Shown here: positions 1 to 8,460 of the stretch, piece by piece
How the letters are laid out: every line of letters starts with the position of its first letter
Position numbering within the stretch: position 1 is the stretch's first letter
Source of the DNA: a virus
Length of the DNA stretch: 64,000 nt
Direction: 5' to 3' (one strand)
IMG/VR virus record: IMGVR_UViG_3300009181_000048
Location: 24,979-88,978 of that record
Position numbers and translations under genes: made by a program
Notes under the pieces: generated by a model
Told to the model about the DNA's origin: nothing
The model's database searches: none
What the model saw: only the letters and a program-made list of their open reading frames with translations

Positions 1-158
1 TTTTTAAGTTCTCTTTTGTTTCTTTTTAATTCGACTTCATTTAATTTGTATAAAGCCATTTGTATATACTGCTTAACGATAATAAGAGAAAAGTCTTCTG
101 GGAAGTTTTGTAATGCTTTTTCCAAGCTGTTTTTAATTGTATTTATATTGTTTTTCAT
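1..158 (-). CDS. Hypothetical protein, 3' end outside window
   Basis: An open frame on the minus strand starts at an ATG at 158-156 and runs off the left edge. It reads MKNNINTIKNSLEKALQNF and continues with a Lys/Asn/Gln-rich helical composition. Its ATG overlaps the TGA of the upstream gene as ATGA, which suggests translational coupling in the terminase transcript. No domain is recognised, and too little is visible to name a function. Confidence 0.6.
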   Translation of the reverse strand, partial: MKNNINTIKNSLEKALQNFPEDFSLIIVKQYIQMALYKLNEVELKRNKRELK

Positions 159-841
159 TTTTTAAGATAATTTATCAGGGAATTACAATCTTTTTGTAGT
201 ATTTCTGGTATAGATTTATTAGGAATTTCATTGATTTCATTATTCTCAAATTTAAATTTTATTTGTTTTTTATGGGTACTTCCAATTGTAACAATAGCTT
301 CTTCAGACAAATATGCTATATTCCCATATTCTGGAGTAGGGTACAGTGCTTCCACAAAAATATTGTGGTTGTGCCAGATTATATTCTTTACTGCTTTATC
401 TATTTTTTCAGCTAATTCCTGTACTCTTTTTTTTGAATGGTAAGAATAATTACTAATAGCTTTATCTATCTCTATACAGTTAATTTCCTCTGCATACAAA
501 CTAGTTTCATACTCTAATAACATTGAGTTTATTTTTTCTGCTGCTGTATTTGAATTTTTATATGCCCAATCAAATAGTTTTTTTCTTTCTTGTGATATCT
601 TTTTTACTAAATGTGTAGCAACTGCCATCTCCAACAAAATTGAATTTGGGTACTGAGATTCTTCTAACAAATTTGTTAATTCTAGTTCATTAATCGTATC
701 GTTTTTAACAAATTTTATACGGTCTTTGCTTGGGTTCATTAGCAAGCCAGATAGTTCTTCTATCAAACTATTATTGTATTGTTCTATAGAAAATTCTGTT
801 TTCTTATTTTCTTTAATTTCTATGTATTTTTTGTAAGACAT
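155..841 (-). CDS. Hypothetical protein downstream of terminase
   Basis: A 228-residue Lys/Glu/Ile-rich protein, probably mostly alpha-helical, with no signal peptide, membrane segment or metal motif. I do not recognise the family. It begins 9 bp after the terminase stop and overlaps the next small gene by ATGA, so it is co-transcribed with terminase. A packaging or head role is possible from position alone but is not shown by the sequence. Confidence 0.75.
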   Translation of the reverse strand: MSYKKYIEIKENKKTEFSIEQYNNSLIEELSGLLMNPSKDRIKFVKNDTINELELTNLLEESQYPNSILLEMAVATHLVKKISQERKKLFDWAYKNSNTAAEKINSMLLEYETSLYAEEINCIEIDKAISNYSYHSKKRVQELAEKIDKAVKNIIWHNHNIFVEALYPTPEYGNIAYLSEEAIVTIGSTHKKQIKFKFENNEINEIPNKSIPEILQKDCNSLINYLKK

Positions 842-850
842 TTTTTCTTT

Positions 851-2683
851 CTACCAATCAAATTCACGTAAAATGTTGTTGTTTTTTCTTTGTTCGTTCA
901 TTATTGGACTTGCCGAGTTGTCCATATCTGGTGCCAGTAGATCTATTTCCTCTTCCTCAAGGTCGTCTATAGACATTTCGTCTATTTCTTTTTTAATTTC
1001 TTCATAAACTTGCGATTTTATGCTAGCATTATCCTCTCTAGTTCTTTCTTCTAATCCTATTGGAACATCTCTAGCTATTGACTCTCTAACATATAATGCC
1101 ATGCACATAGAAAGTATGGCATCATCATGTTTTCCTTTTTGTGCCTGTGCTTTTTTTGTTACGGCATTATATTCAAATGTTTGAAGTTCTGTAACGAACC
1201 TTATGCTATTTATCAAAATAGAATTATTTATAAGTCTGTTTTGCAAAGACTCTAGGAATAAAGCCCTATTTGTCTGACCGATTTTTATTCCAGGCTTTGT
1301 ATTAGAAGTTATTTTGTCTGTATCATAATAAAGATTATCATAATATAGGGTGTGTTGTAAGTTGCTTATTACAGCACCGCCTGGTCCCATATGTTCTATT
1401 GCCAGCATAGCATTATTGTAAAAAGTTCCCACTTCGTTTAGAACCTGAGCAAATTCATGTGGAACAATTGTGTTAGAATAAAATTCGGCTACTTGTTCAA
1501 GCGACATAGTGTCTATTATTTCAAAACAAGAATTATCATTATTTTCTCCTTGTCCTTCAGCACAATCTACTCCAATTATGTATTCATGACCTTCAATTGG
1601 CTCTTTCCAGACCCACAAGGCTCCCCTTAAATGTTCATTTTCTAATTGAGCCATTCGACCTGTACGATTAGACCATTTTGAAAATAATTTTCTGCTCGGA
1701 TGATTTTCTCTCGTTTGTTCTGTTAGATCAGTTATCACTTTTGTAGGAAAATATGTTTCTCCTGATCCTAAAAACTCTCTCATTACTTCTTGTAAGAATC
1801 CTTTTGGTCCAAGCTGTGCTTTTTGCTCAGCAACCCATTTTGGATCATTATAATCGGGATGCTCCCAGTAATCTAAGTCTATAACATGAAATTTGTTTCT
1901 ATTTTCTTTTGCATCAACATATGTTTGCTCATACCAATTACCCAATCCATTAACAGTAGAAATTAAAGTGCATGATCCACCGGTAGACAGTACCGGCCAC
2001 ATAGCTTTCCAGTGCTTTTCCATATCGTCAATAAATGCGGCTTCGTCTACGATTAAAAATGTAACGGCTTTACCTCGTGCCGCCTCAGGAGAGTAAAACT
2101 TTATGGCGGAACCAGTGTCTGTAAACATTTTTAAATGATCGTTCCATTTTCCTTCTTTTTTTGGCTTTAACCAAATTGGAAAATGCTCGCAAGCCCTATC
2201 GATCATCATGCCAATGTCGGTTGCTTCTCTATCTGTTTTAGACAACAACATTATTTGTTGATCCATTTGAAACATACACCTCCATAGCCCCCACAAAAGA
2301 GTAACGGTGGTGAGTCCTCCCTGCCTAAACTTGCTAATTATGTTGAATCTATAAACCTCGTAATCCTTAATTACCTTTCTTTGGTACCCATATAAGACAA
2401 ATGGAACAAGACCCTTCATTGGATGTAGAATCTTAATATATTTGTGGCAAAAATATGGAAAAGAATTACAACATTTTATAATTTCTTTTTGCCTTCTATC
2501 AGAGTCATACGCATCAACCTCTTCGGCTGATTCGCAGGGATCTATTTCAAGTTCGTATTTGTCAAATTCGTAATATTGAGGATCATACTGAAATTGTTTC
2601 TTTTTTTTATCAAAAATGCCGCCAGATTCATAAAAGTCTTTTAAATTTTTATGTGATTTTTTCCAGAATTTTTCTTTAGACAT
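851..2683 (-). CDS. Terminase large subunit, T4 gp17-like
   Basis: The DNA-packaging motor of 610 residues, matching T4 gp17 in length and order. The N-terminal ATPase has a Walker A region at about residues 118-126 (KFRQGGLTT), Walker B FLIVDEAAF at about 209-217 and a coupling motif ISTVNGLGNWY near 241-251. The C-terminal RNase H-like nuclease shows GVDCAEG (Asp about 373), Glu about 430 and the KHDDAIL aspartates about 520-521. The P-loop has GGLTT where T4 has LGKTT, so the lysine is not at the usual place. Such variants are known in phage terminases. The acidic C-tail is typical of the family. The gene starts divergently from the ferritin-like gene. Confidence 0.95.
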   Translation of the reverse strand: MSKEKFWKKSHKNLKDFYESGGIFDKKKKQFQYDPQYYEFDKYELEIDPCESAEEVDAYDSDRRQKEIIKCCNSFPYFCHKYIKILHPMKGLVPFVLYGYQRKVIKDYEVYRFNIISKFRQGGLTTVTLLWGLWRCMFQMDQQIMLLSKTDREATDIGMMIDRACEHFPIWLKPKKEGKWNDHLKMFTDTGSAIKFYSPEAARGKAVTFLIVDEAAFIDDMEKHWKAMWPVLSTGGSCTLISTVNGLGNWYEQTYVDAKENRNKFHVIDLDYWEHPDYNDPKWVAEQKAQLGPKGFLQEVMREFLGSGETYFPTKVITDLTEQTRENHPSRKLFSKWSNRTGRMAQLENEHLRGALWVWKEPIEGHEYIIGVDCAEGQGENNDNSCFEIIDTMSLEQVAEFYSNTIVPHEFAQVLNEVGTFYNNAMLAIEHMGPGGAVISNLQHTLYYDNLYYDTDKITSNTKPGIKIGQTNRALFLESLQNRLINNSILINSIRFVTELQTFEYNAVTKKAQAQKGKHDDAILSMCMALYVRESIARDVPIGLEERTREDNASIKSQVYEEIKKEIDEMSIDDLEEEEIDLLAPDMDNSASPIMNEQRKNNNILREFDW

Positions 2684-2727
2684 AATACTAACTTAGTTAA
2701 TGTTTGCGAGAAACATATCTAGTAGAC

Positions 2728-2756
2728 TTGACTCTCTGTTTAAATTATTATAATAT
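2728..2756 (+). promoter_or_regulatory. sigma70-like promoter for ferritin/CYTH genes
   Basis: TTGACT at 2728-2733 is followed after 17 bp by TAATAT at 2751-2756; a better -10, TATAAT, lies at 2749 but with only 15 bp spacing. It is about 40 bp upstream of the ferritin-like gene. In the reverse direction the same AT-rich stretch could also serve the terminase gene. Confidence 0.5.
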
Positions 2757-2794
2757 ATCTCAATCAATATAATTAAATTAAAAAGGAACGTTAA

Positions 2795-3235
2795 ATGGGC
2801 GAAAAATCAATACAATTAGCAGATATGCTGGAGATACTTAATGGAGACTTAAGAAATGAATGGAAGCACTTAAGATTTTACCTATTCCATGCTAGTGCTG
2901 TAACAGGTCTTCATGCTACAGAGTATAAAGAGTTTTTTCTTGAAGAAGCAGCAGGCGAAATGGTGCATGTAACGCAGTTTTCTGACTTAATCATAGGATT
3001 AGGGGGAACCGCAACAGATAAGTCTAATGACTTTTTAAAGTTTAAAAAGCCAAAAGAAATATTAGAATATGCTTACGAAATGGAAAAAGAAGTTGTTTCA
3101 AATTATTCTGAGCGAATAAAACACGCCCAAATATTGGGTGGCGTCGACGGGCAATGGTTAGAAATTTTCCTAGAAACACAAATACAAAAGAGTCGAGAAG
3201 ATGTAGACCATTATAAACAAATAATTCAAGAATAG
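2795..3235 (+). CDS. Ferritin-like diiron protein (bacterioferritin-like)
   Basis: A 146-residue four-helix protein. Carboxylate and His ligands in ferritin spacing are visible: Glu about 22 in helix 1 (NEWKHLRFY), EAAGEMVH at about 51-58 (an ExxH pair), the Tyr/Glu-rich helix YAYEMEKEVVSNY near 92-104, and REDVDHY near 134-140 (second ExxxH). The small size and the GLGG turn match bacterioferritin-like or DUF-type ferritins. The likely role is iron binding or oxidation, or protection from peroxide. An AAAGGA Shine-Dalgarno precedes the ATG. The downstream CYTH gene follows within 12 bp, implying one transcript. I cannot tell whether a nanocage forms. Confidence 0.75.
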   Translation: MGEKSIQLADMLEILNGDLRNEWKHLRFYLFHASAVTGLHATEYKEFFLEEAAGEMVHVTQFSDLIIGLGGTATDKSNDFLKFKKPKEILEYAYEMEKEVVSNYSERIKHAQILGGVDGQWLEIFLETQIQKSREDVDHYKQIIQE

Positions 3236-3246
3236 AGGAGATCCAA

Positions 3247-3777
3247 ATTCCTATTGAAAACGAAGTTAAGTTTGTATTGCTTGAAACAATAGAGTCCGAG
3301 CAATCAATAGCAGAACAAGCAGAACAAAAACTTCATATAGAACAAAAATACCTTACTATAGAAAAAGGAATATCTGTTCGTATAAGACGCACAATAAATA
3401 ATAGTATTTCTTCATATTCTATGACAGTTAAGAAAAATGTTTCAGGGCAATGCATAGAAATTGAATGTTTAATATCCAAAGATGACTTTGATAAATTGTG
3501 GACCACGGGACACAATAAAGTCACCAAAATAAGGTACCTATACAAAGGTTGGGATATTGATTTTTTTAAACGCCATAATGGTAAAAATTATATCGCAATT
3601 GCAGAAATTGAGATGTTACCATTACAAAAGGCTCCTAAATTCATTCCAATTATAATAAAAAGAAATATAATCCATAATGTTGATATTAATGATAATCGTT
3701 TTTCCAACAAAAAGTTAGGAAATATAAAATATGCCAACCAACTTCTTAAAAAAATTAAAAAAATAATAAAGATTTGA
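3247..3777 (+). CDS. CYTH-like triphosphate tunnel protein, apparent ATT start
   Basis: The conserved CYTH opening ENEVKF (ExExK signature) is present only if translation begins upstream of the first TTG at 3277. A GAGGAG Shine-Dalgarno at 3235-3240 sits exactly 6 nt before ATT at 3247, giving a 176-residue protein. Further CYTH features are VRIRR and SMTVKK strands (basic tunnel residues), KIRYLYKG, and AEIEML near the C-terminal side. CYTH enzymes bind triphosphates (adenylate cyclase class IV, thiamine triphosphatase, tripolyphosphatase) with divalent metal. Which reaction applies here cannot be told. It forms a pair with the ferritin-like gene. The alternative is a TTG start that deletes strand 1. 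Confidence 0.65.
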   Translation: MPIENEVKFVLLETIESEQSIAEQAEQKLHIEQKYLTIEKGISVRIRRTINNSISSYSMTVKKNVSGQCIEIECLISKDDFDKLWTTGHNKVTKIRYLYKGWDIDFFKRHNGKNYIAIAEIEMLPLQKAPKFIPIIIKRNIIHNVDINDNRFSNKKLGNIKYANQLLKKIKKIIKI

Positions 3778-3802
3778 CCCAGAAATTTAATTGTGTTATA
3801 AT
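3774..3802 (+). promoter_or_regulatory. sigma70-like promoter
   Basis: TTGACC at 3774-3779, a 17-bp spacer and TATAAT at 3797-3802, preceded by a TGTGT extension. It lies 38 bp before the gene at 3841, and its -35 contains the stop codon of the CYTH gene. Confidence 0.75.
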
Positions 3803-3840
3803 AAAAAGGTGTCAAATAACAAAAGAATTAAGGAGTTAAA

Positions 3841-4140
3841 ATGAAGTACAATTTAGTAGAAAACTATCCGGTTGCAAGATTTTGGTATAAAGGAACTCAC
3901 ACGCACCCAGTTCGTAGAACTGTACTCGTTACAGAGTCTACAAAAACGCATTTGAGTGGATACGAACTTAGAGATGGAAATATTGTAAGACAGACAATAA
4001 ACGCACCTGTAAAAACATACATAAGAAAGAAAATTGCAAAAGGAAGAAATTTGAGAGCAAGGCAAAAGAGCGTAATCAATCTTTCTAAAACTACTTTAGT
4101 GAGAAAAAGCCTCATGAGTCTCATAGAATCTGGAATTTAG
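3841..4140 (+). CDS. Small basic conserved-looking protein
   Basis: A 99-residue basic protein. The N-terminal half (YKGTHTHPVRRTVLVTES, then a GYELRDGN strand) looks like a small beta domain. The C-terminal half is Arg/Lys-rich and probably helical (IRKKIAKGRNLRARQKS). A nucleic-acid-binding role would fit the charge but is inference. It has its own TTGACC/TATAAT promoter and an AAGGAG Shine-Dalgarno, so it is probably expressed early. No named family is recognised with confidence. Confidence 0.75.
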   Translation: MKYNLVENYPVARFWYKGTHTHPVRRTVLVTESTKTHLSGYELRDGNIVRQTINAPVKTYIRKKIAKGRNLRARQKSVINLSKTTLVRKSLMSLIESGI

Positions 4141-4189
4141 AAAATTTTTTACAAATTGTACACTATATTAAGATTAAGAACGAACGTAA

Positions 4190-4300
4190 TATCCGCTCCT
4201 ACTGATTTTAGACAATCATAAGATTGCATTTAGTGGGAGAGGAAACTCACCCGCATTTAGCGTGTGTGTAGCTCAACGTCCACGAATTAGAAAAGGGTAA
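4190..4300 (+). ncRNA. Candidate structured RNA or 5' leader
   Basis: This gap is more GC-rich and more structured than other intergenic regions. CTCCTACT at 4197-4204 pairs with AGTGGGAG at 4232-4239, enclosing CAATC-ATAA-GATTG. GAG-GAAA-CTC (4238-4247) is a GNRA-type hairpin within an alternative GTGGG/CCCGC stem. A third hairpin pairs CGTG at 4261 with CACG near 4284. The outer stem and the GNRA-containing stem compete for AGTGGGAG, so they could be alternative states. It ends just before the AAAAGGG Shine-Dalgarno of the gene at 4306. It may be a leader element or a separate small RNA. No known Rfam class is recognised. Confidence 0.45.
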
Positions 4301-4305
4301 AAAAA

Positions 4306-4806
4306 ATGAATAATGTTGAAAAATGGACACTTGATGACGGAAGACGAGCTGAAAAAACAACCACAGAAAAACAAGTTAATGAGTTAGAGTTTGAGAGAGT
4401 TATAGAAATTAGTGTAGAAGAAGAGCGAACATTAAATTTGCAAAAAAGAATAACAGAAAAAACTCGACCATTTGTTTATGAAAGAACAATAGAAACAATT
4501 AACGCAACTGGTGAAGTCGTTGACAAAGTGGTTGAGTCTATTGATCCTGAAGTTAACCTTAAATTAGTACAATTGAATAATGATAGTTATGTTACAAAAA
4601 ACGAAATGATTGAAACAATTGTAGAAGCTATAAAGTCTTCAAAAGATTTGCCTGTTAGTGCATGTCAAATTAATACGAGAGGTGCCGCAGAAGAAATATC
4701 AAATTTAAAAGTAGTTGGCTATTCTGTTAAGGATATTGTTTTAACGCTTGTTATTGTATTACAGGTTGCATTCTTAGCCTATTTGCTTGTTACTAAACCC
4801 AACTAA
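4306..4806 (+). CDS. Tail-anchored membrane protein, function unknown
   Basis: A 166-residue protein with a charged, Glu/Lys/Thr-rich N-terminal 135 residues and one hydrophobic segment near the C-terminus (about residues 140-161, DIVLTLVIVLQVAFLAYLL) followed by VTKPN. It has no signal peptide, so it should be anchored by its tail with most of the protein in the cytoplasm. It is translated from an AAAAGGG Shine-Dalgarno immediately after the candidate structured RNA, which may control it. Confidence 0.75.
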   Translation: MNNVEKWTLDDGRRAEKTTTEKQVNELEFERVIEISVEEERTLNLQKRITEKTRPFVYERTIETINATGEVVDKVVESIDPEVNLKLVQLNNDSYVTKNEMIETIVEAIKSSKDLPVSACQINTRGAAEEISNLKVVGYSVKDIVLTLVIVLQVAFLAYLLVTKPN

Positions 4807-4820
4807 AATAAGGAACCCAA

Positions 4821-5678
4821 ATGTCTTTTTACCAAAATGTATTTAATCAAGAGTTCAAAGGAAATTGGGTTCTGTCAGATAGACAATATTCTCTTACTTT
4901 TACGTGCCCTGCAAATAGAAACTCCTCAGAGTATCAGTATGCATATACAAACGGACCTTGGGACTTAACAAATGGTAAAGATCATTTATTATTAAACTAT
5001 GCATGGGATGTTGATTTTAAGAACTACGCAGTATTAGATGTAGATCTTCTACCAGCCGGAGCATTAGCTCCAGCTTTAGATACTGCTGTTACCGCATACG
5101 AAGTAGTAGCAATTTTAAATGCAAACGCAACATTTTCGGATATGTTCGTTGCAGAAACATCTGTTGATCGGTCTAATCCAAGCTTAATAACCGTTATAAT
5201 AAAATCGAAAACTGGAAGAGCAAAGAAAGATATTAAGCTATGGATAAGCAATAGCGGGTCAGAAAGATCCATGAAATTCAATAAGTATGCAGGTGTTGCA
5301 GAACTACCAACTTATTTTGATAGGCACACAATCAGCAGTAGATTCAGTTTTTCTGATTCTGCTGGTGCTCTCATACTGCTTGACAACACGGATGGTGCGG
5401 AAGACGAAGACGTTATAACACTTGCGGGATTCGATCCAGCTAATCCTCTAGAAGATTGGGCGTTGCTTCGAGGAAGAGCATCTGGACTTTTTTCCTTTAA
5501 AAAGCAAACAGTAGACGGGGCAAGTAGGATTACGGAGATAATTGAGTATCCAGCAGGAGCAGCGGCTGGTGATTTTGCTAGAAAAACATTAATGACTTAC
5601 ACAGGTGATCAGACGGCTCCAGATGAGATTCTGCAAATTCCTTATGTATTAGCAGATGGTGATTTGATAGAGCCTTAA
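4821..5678 (+). CDS. Putative virion structural protein
   Basis: A 285-residue protein rich in Ala, Asp, Asn and aromatic residues with alternating hydrophobic strands, and with higher-GC codon use than its neighbours, as in abundant virion proteins. It lacks Cys-metal motifs, a signal sequence and membrane segments. An AAGGA Shine-Dalgarno lies just before the ATG, 14 bp after the tail-anchored gene. I infer a structural or decoration role from composition only. No family is recognised. Confidence 0.7.
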   Translation: MSFYQNVFNQEFKGNWVLSDRQYSLTFTCPANRNSSEYQYAYTNGPWDLTNGKDHLLLNYAWDVDFKNYAVLDVDLLPAGALAPALDTAVTAYEVVAILNANATFSDMFVAETSVDRSNPSLITVIIKSKTGRAKKDIKLWISNSGSERSMKFNKYAGVAELPTYFDRHTISSRFSFSDSAGALILLDNTDGAEDEDVITLAGFDPANPLEDWALLRGRASGLFSFKKQTVDGASRITEIIEYPAGAAAGDFARKTLMTYTGDQTAPDEILQIPYVLADGDLIEP

Positions 5679-5693
5679 TAGCTAATTAGTTAA

Positions 5694-6050
5694 TTATAGT
5701 TGCCTTAATTTAACTTCAATTATAGTAGAATCTTTTAGTATTTTTTCTGCGTTATTTACTGCTATTATTTTTGCTTCTTCTTTTGTTAAAGCAAATATAG
5801 AAAAAATATTTTTGTATTCTATACCAAGACCTCTATCATATCTAACAATTGCTTGCCATTCTTTCTGGCGATTCACAAGCAACCATCCGGCAGCGGCAGC
5901 ATCATCAAAACTTTTGTATTCCAATTTATTTTGGAAAGAATCATTCGTTTGTGTTGAAATTTTTTCTAAAATGAATTTACCATGCATATTTGCATAAATT
6001 ATAATTCCATTTAAAGAAAACACTTCTTGTTGATTGACTAAATCCCCCAT
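5694..6050 (-). CDS. Hypothetical protein
   Basis: A 118-residue mixed alpha/beta protein without recognisable motifs. It overlaps the end of the upstream gene (6038-6559) by 13 bp on the same strand, so the two are translated from one message. It contains an Ala-rich turn (DDAAAAGW) and a Trp/Arg-rich strand (WQAIVRYDRG). Function unknown. Confidence 0.7.
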   Translation of the reverse strand: MGDLVNQQEVFSLNGIIIYANMHGKFILEKISTQTNDSFQNKLEYKSFDDAAAAGWLLVNRQKEWQAIVRYDRGLGIEYKNIFSIFALTKEEAKIIAVNNAEKILKDSTIIEVKLRQL

Positions 6051-6559
6051 TTTTTTCTCAAATTTTCTAATATTGTGTTTTTCTGTTTTTCTTTTTTATT
6101 TATATTTTCTTTTTTATCTCTTATTTTAACTTCTTTGTCAATGCCTTTTGCAATATTATAAAAATATTCTATTTTTTCTTGCCACTTTTCTTGTGGAGCA
6201 TAGTTTTCTAATTCTCCAGATACCTCCTTATAAACTACATTGCTTTCGTTTGTTACTATTATTTCTCTTAAATGGAATCTAACAAGAATAGAGATATTTG
6301 ATCCACGTGATAATCCATCAAAGTGTAAACCAATTTCTTGCGTTTGTTCCATATCATCCATTGTGTGTATGGTTTCTTCTGTTTCCTGAAACTCATATGG
6401 ATCTGCAAACTCGGTGCAGTCGGAGTACAGTCCTCCTTGCCTTATGATGGGGAACCCAAGTCTTTTTGCAATTAAGCAAAATTTACCACCAAGACCCATA
6501 TAGCCATTTTTCATTGCTTCTAATGTTCTTGCCTCTTGAACTCTTTGATAAGGATCCAT
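6038..6559 (-). CDS. Hypothetical protein
   Basis: A 173-residue protein. The N-terminal segment (MKNGYMGLGGKFCLIAKRLG) may be a helix. The middle is acidic and beta-rich (FDGLSRGSNISILVRFHLREI). The last 40 residues are strongly charged Lys/Glu/Asn repeats. It is the first gene of a two-gene minus-strand unit divergent from the metallopeptidase at 6639. No family is recognised. Confidence 0.7.
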   Translation of the reverse strand: MDPYQRVQEARTLEAMKNGYMGLGGKFCLIAKRLGFPIIRQGGLYSDCTEFADPYEFQETEETIHTMDDMEQTQEIGLHFDGLSRGSNISILVRFHLREIIVTNESNVVYKEVSGELENYAPQEKWQEKIEYFYNIAKGIDKEVKIRDKKENINKKEKQKNTILENLRKKWGI

Positions 6560-6595
6560 TTTAATTTCCGTTAATTGTTAAATTTTGATATAAAA

Positions 6596-6613
6596 GTCAT
6601 ATATATATATGTA
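6596..6613 (+). promoter_or_regulatory. Late-type AT promoter element
   Basis: An alternating catatatatatatatgtac element lies about 26 bp before the metallopeptidase start, matching the AATATATATAA-like elements before many structural genes here. It is near-palindromic, so it may also serve the divergent gene ending its start at 6559. Confidence 0.4.
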
Positions 6614-6638
6614 CATCTACAAAACAAAAGGAGTTGTT

Positions 6639-8138
6639 ATGTTGAGTTTCTTAAATAAATTTTATAATATTTTGACTTTAAGACAAGAGTCAATCCATGG
6701 AGAACCGTTATTTTTTCATAATGGAACAAATAGCACAAGATTCTATCTTAATGATCCAACCACGCCACAATTAATTAATGAGCAAGATGCTACGTTTAAA
6801 ACAGCTTTACCAATTAGTTCTTTAAACGATAAAGGCGGAGGATTTGAATTAGGAAGCCTTCAACAACAAGCCAGTGCGTGCAGTATAATGATAAACAATA
6901 TATTGTCGTACATGATGGTTGCATATAAAACATCTGGGCCATTAAAAACGATATCAAAATGGGCAGCAACAAACAACTTGGCGATTAAATCCAGAGCTGG
7001 AGTCGATATAAACGCTTATTATGATAGAAAATCATTAAAATTCTTTTATTTTAAAGATACTGTTAAAAATAAAACTGTTTACGCTTGCGACTCTAACTCT
7101 GTCGTCTCACACGAATTCGGACATGCTTTTTTAGACATAATGCGCCCAGACTTTTGGTCAACACAAGCCCCAGAAATATGGGCATATCACGAAGCATTCG
7201 GAGACATTACAGCATTAATAGCATCGCTTCAATACGATTCTTTAATTAACTGTGCCCTAGAAGAAACAAAAGGCAATATGATGCAGTCTAATGTTATTTC
7301 AAGACTGGCTTCAGAAATGGGAATAGGACTTAACAATGTGTCCAGAGATAAAGATCCTGGACGTAACTGCCTTAGAGATCTTTCTACTGTATTTGTTTAT
7401 CAAACACCAGAAAGCCTGCCTAAATCTGGTCCAGAAAGTATGCTTATTAATGAATGCCATAGTTTTAGTCGAGTTTTTAGCGGTGCATTTTATGAGATTT
7501 TAATACTGATCAATAAACATCATATAGCTTTAGGAAGATCGCCATTAGATGCTATGAAAATTTCAAGAGACGTTATGGCAAGATATCTATTAAAAGCAAC
7601 AGCAGCAGTTCCTGTAACAGTAAGACTATTTGATGCTTTATCCAGACAAATACTACAAGTAGATCAAAGCGAAGGTGGTAAATATCAGGATATAATAAAA
7701 GATGTTTTTACAAGACGCAAAATTTTAATTCAAAGAATTTTAATGCTAGATAATGCAAATATTGATTCTGTAAAAAAAACCATTTCAGATAATCCATATG
7801 AATTGCACCTTTTGAACAAAAATAAGCTTTTAAGAACAATTTCTAAAAAAACAATAAATTTATCTAAAATGGATAAAAAAATATCTATTTTAAGTAATAA
7901 CCCTTTATTAAAATTAGACATAGATGTTCCAAGTGAAACAGGTTACTATTTTGATGAAAATAATATGCTTTTTGATGTAGTAGAAACAACGAACGAGGAG
8001 ATGATTACTGCTGCATATGACTGTTTAGAGTTTTTAGACAAAAAGCACTTGGTCGGAAGCCATGGTAATGCTTTATTTGAAATCAAACACGGTAAGCTCA
8101 TAAGAAAACAAATTGTGTGCAGATGTGGAGGTGCATAA
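6639..8138 (+). CDS. Gluzincin metallopeptidase (M4/M36-like)
   Basis: The ATG at 6639 is chosen because AAAGGAG at 6627-6633 precedes it with good spacing; this gives 499 residues. HEFGH at about residues 158-162 is the HExxH zinc site, and HEAFGDI near 184-190 supplies the glutamate third ligand, the arrangement of thermolysin-type gluzincins. There is no signal peptide, so it either acts in the cell or is carried in the virion. The C-terminal 150 residues are Lys/Asn-rich and unassigned. A TAATG overlap couples it to the Cys-rich gene at 8138, which might be a substrate, inhibitor or partner (inference). Confidence 0.75.
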   Translation: MLSFLNKFYNILTLRQESIHGEPLFFHNGTNSTRFYLNDPTTPQLINEQDATFKTALPISSLNDKGGGFELGSLQQQASACSIMINNILSYMMVAYKTSGPLKTISKWAATNNLAIKSRAGVDINAYYDRKSLKFFYFKDTVKNKTVYACDSNSVVSHEFGHAFLDIMRPDFWSTQAPEIWAYHEAFGDITALIASLQYDSLINCALEETKGNMMQSNVISRLASEMGIGLNNVSRDKDPGRNCLRDLSTVFVYQTPESLPKSGPESMLINECHSFSRVFSGAFYEILILINKHHIALGRSPLDAMKISRDVMARYLLKATAAVPVTVRLFDALSRQILQVDQSEGGKYQDIIKDVFTRRKILIQRILMLDNANIDSVKKTISDNPYELHLLNKNKLLRTISKKTINLSKMDKKISILSNNPLLKLDIDVPSETGYYFDENNMLFDVVETTNEEMITAAYDCLEFLDKKHLVGSHGNALFEIKHGKLIRKQIVCRCGGA

Positions 8139-8368
8139 TGTGTAAATGCTTGCCAAATTACTGCGACCCCTCGGCACCAGAATACCAAAAACCATGGAAA
8201 CCAGCCAATAATTCCAGTTGTAGTGGGGCAGCATGCCTTCCAAGGAGTTGTGACTGCTCTCAAACAGTTAATATTCAAACAGAGAAAAAAGGTTGTTTTT
8301 TGACTGTAAAAAATTGTTTTAAAAATACATATCAAGTTGGTCAGAAGATAAGTAGGAAAAGTTGCTAA
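8138..8368 (+). CDS. Small cysteine-rich protein
   Basis: A 76-residue protein starting at the ATG that overlaps the previous stop (TAATG), with GGAGG 6 nt upstream. It has ten cysteines (for example MCKCLPNYC, CSGAACLPRSCDC and a terminal KSC). It could be a disulfide-rich or metal-binding mini-protein. It has no signal sequence. It is translationally coupled to the metallopeptidase. Function unknown. Confidence 0.6.
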   Translation: MCKCLPNYCDPSAPEYQKPWKPANNSSCSGAACLPRSCDCSQTVNIQTEKKGCFLTVKNCFKNTYQVGQKISRKSC

Positions 8369-8460
8369 AATATAAATATATAAACCATAAATTTTTTTCA
8401 CCTTTTTAATACATAGTTACATTCTAATTAGCGTTATAAAAAAAATAAGAGAGGAATTCA

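Noticed and set aside
4190-4300. tRNA, hammerhead ribozyme or RNase P RNA in the structured gap
   Set aside because: GTAGCTCAA looks like a tRNA D-arm and GAGGAAAC like an RNase P element, but no acceptor stem, anticodon arm or CUGAUGA core is present.
7946-8401. 151-codon minus-strand frame over the metallopeptidase end
   Set aside because: It overlaps two well-supported plus-strand genes with proper Shine-Dalgarno sites and shows no recognisable domain.
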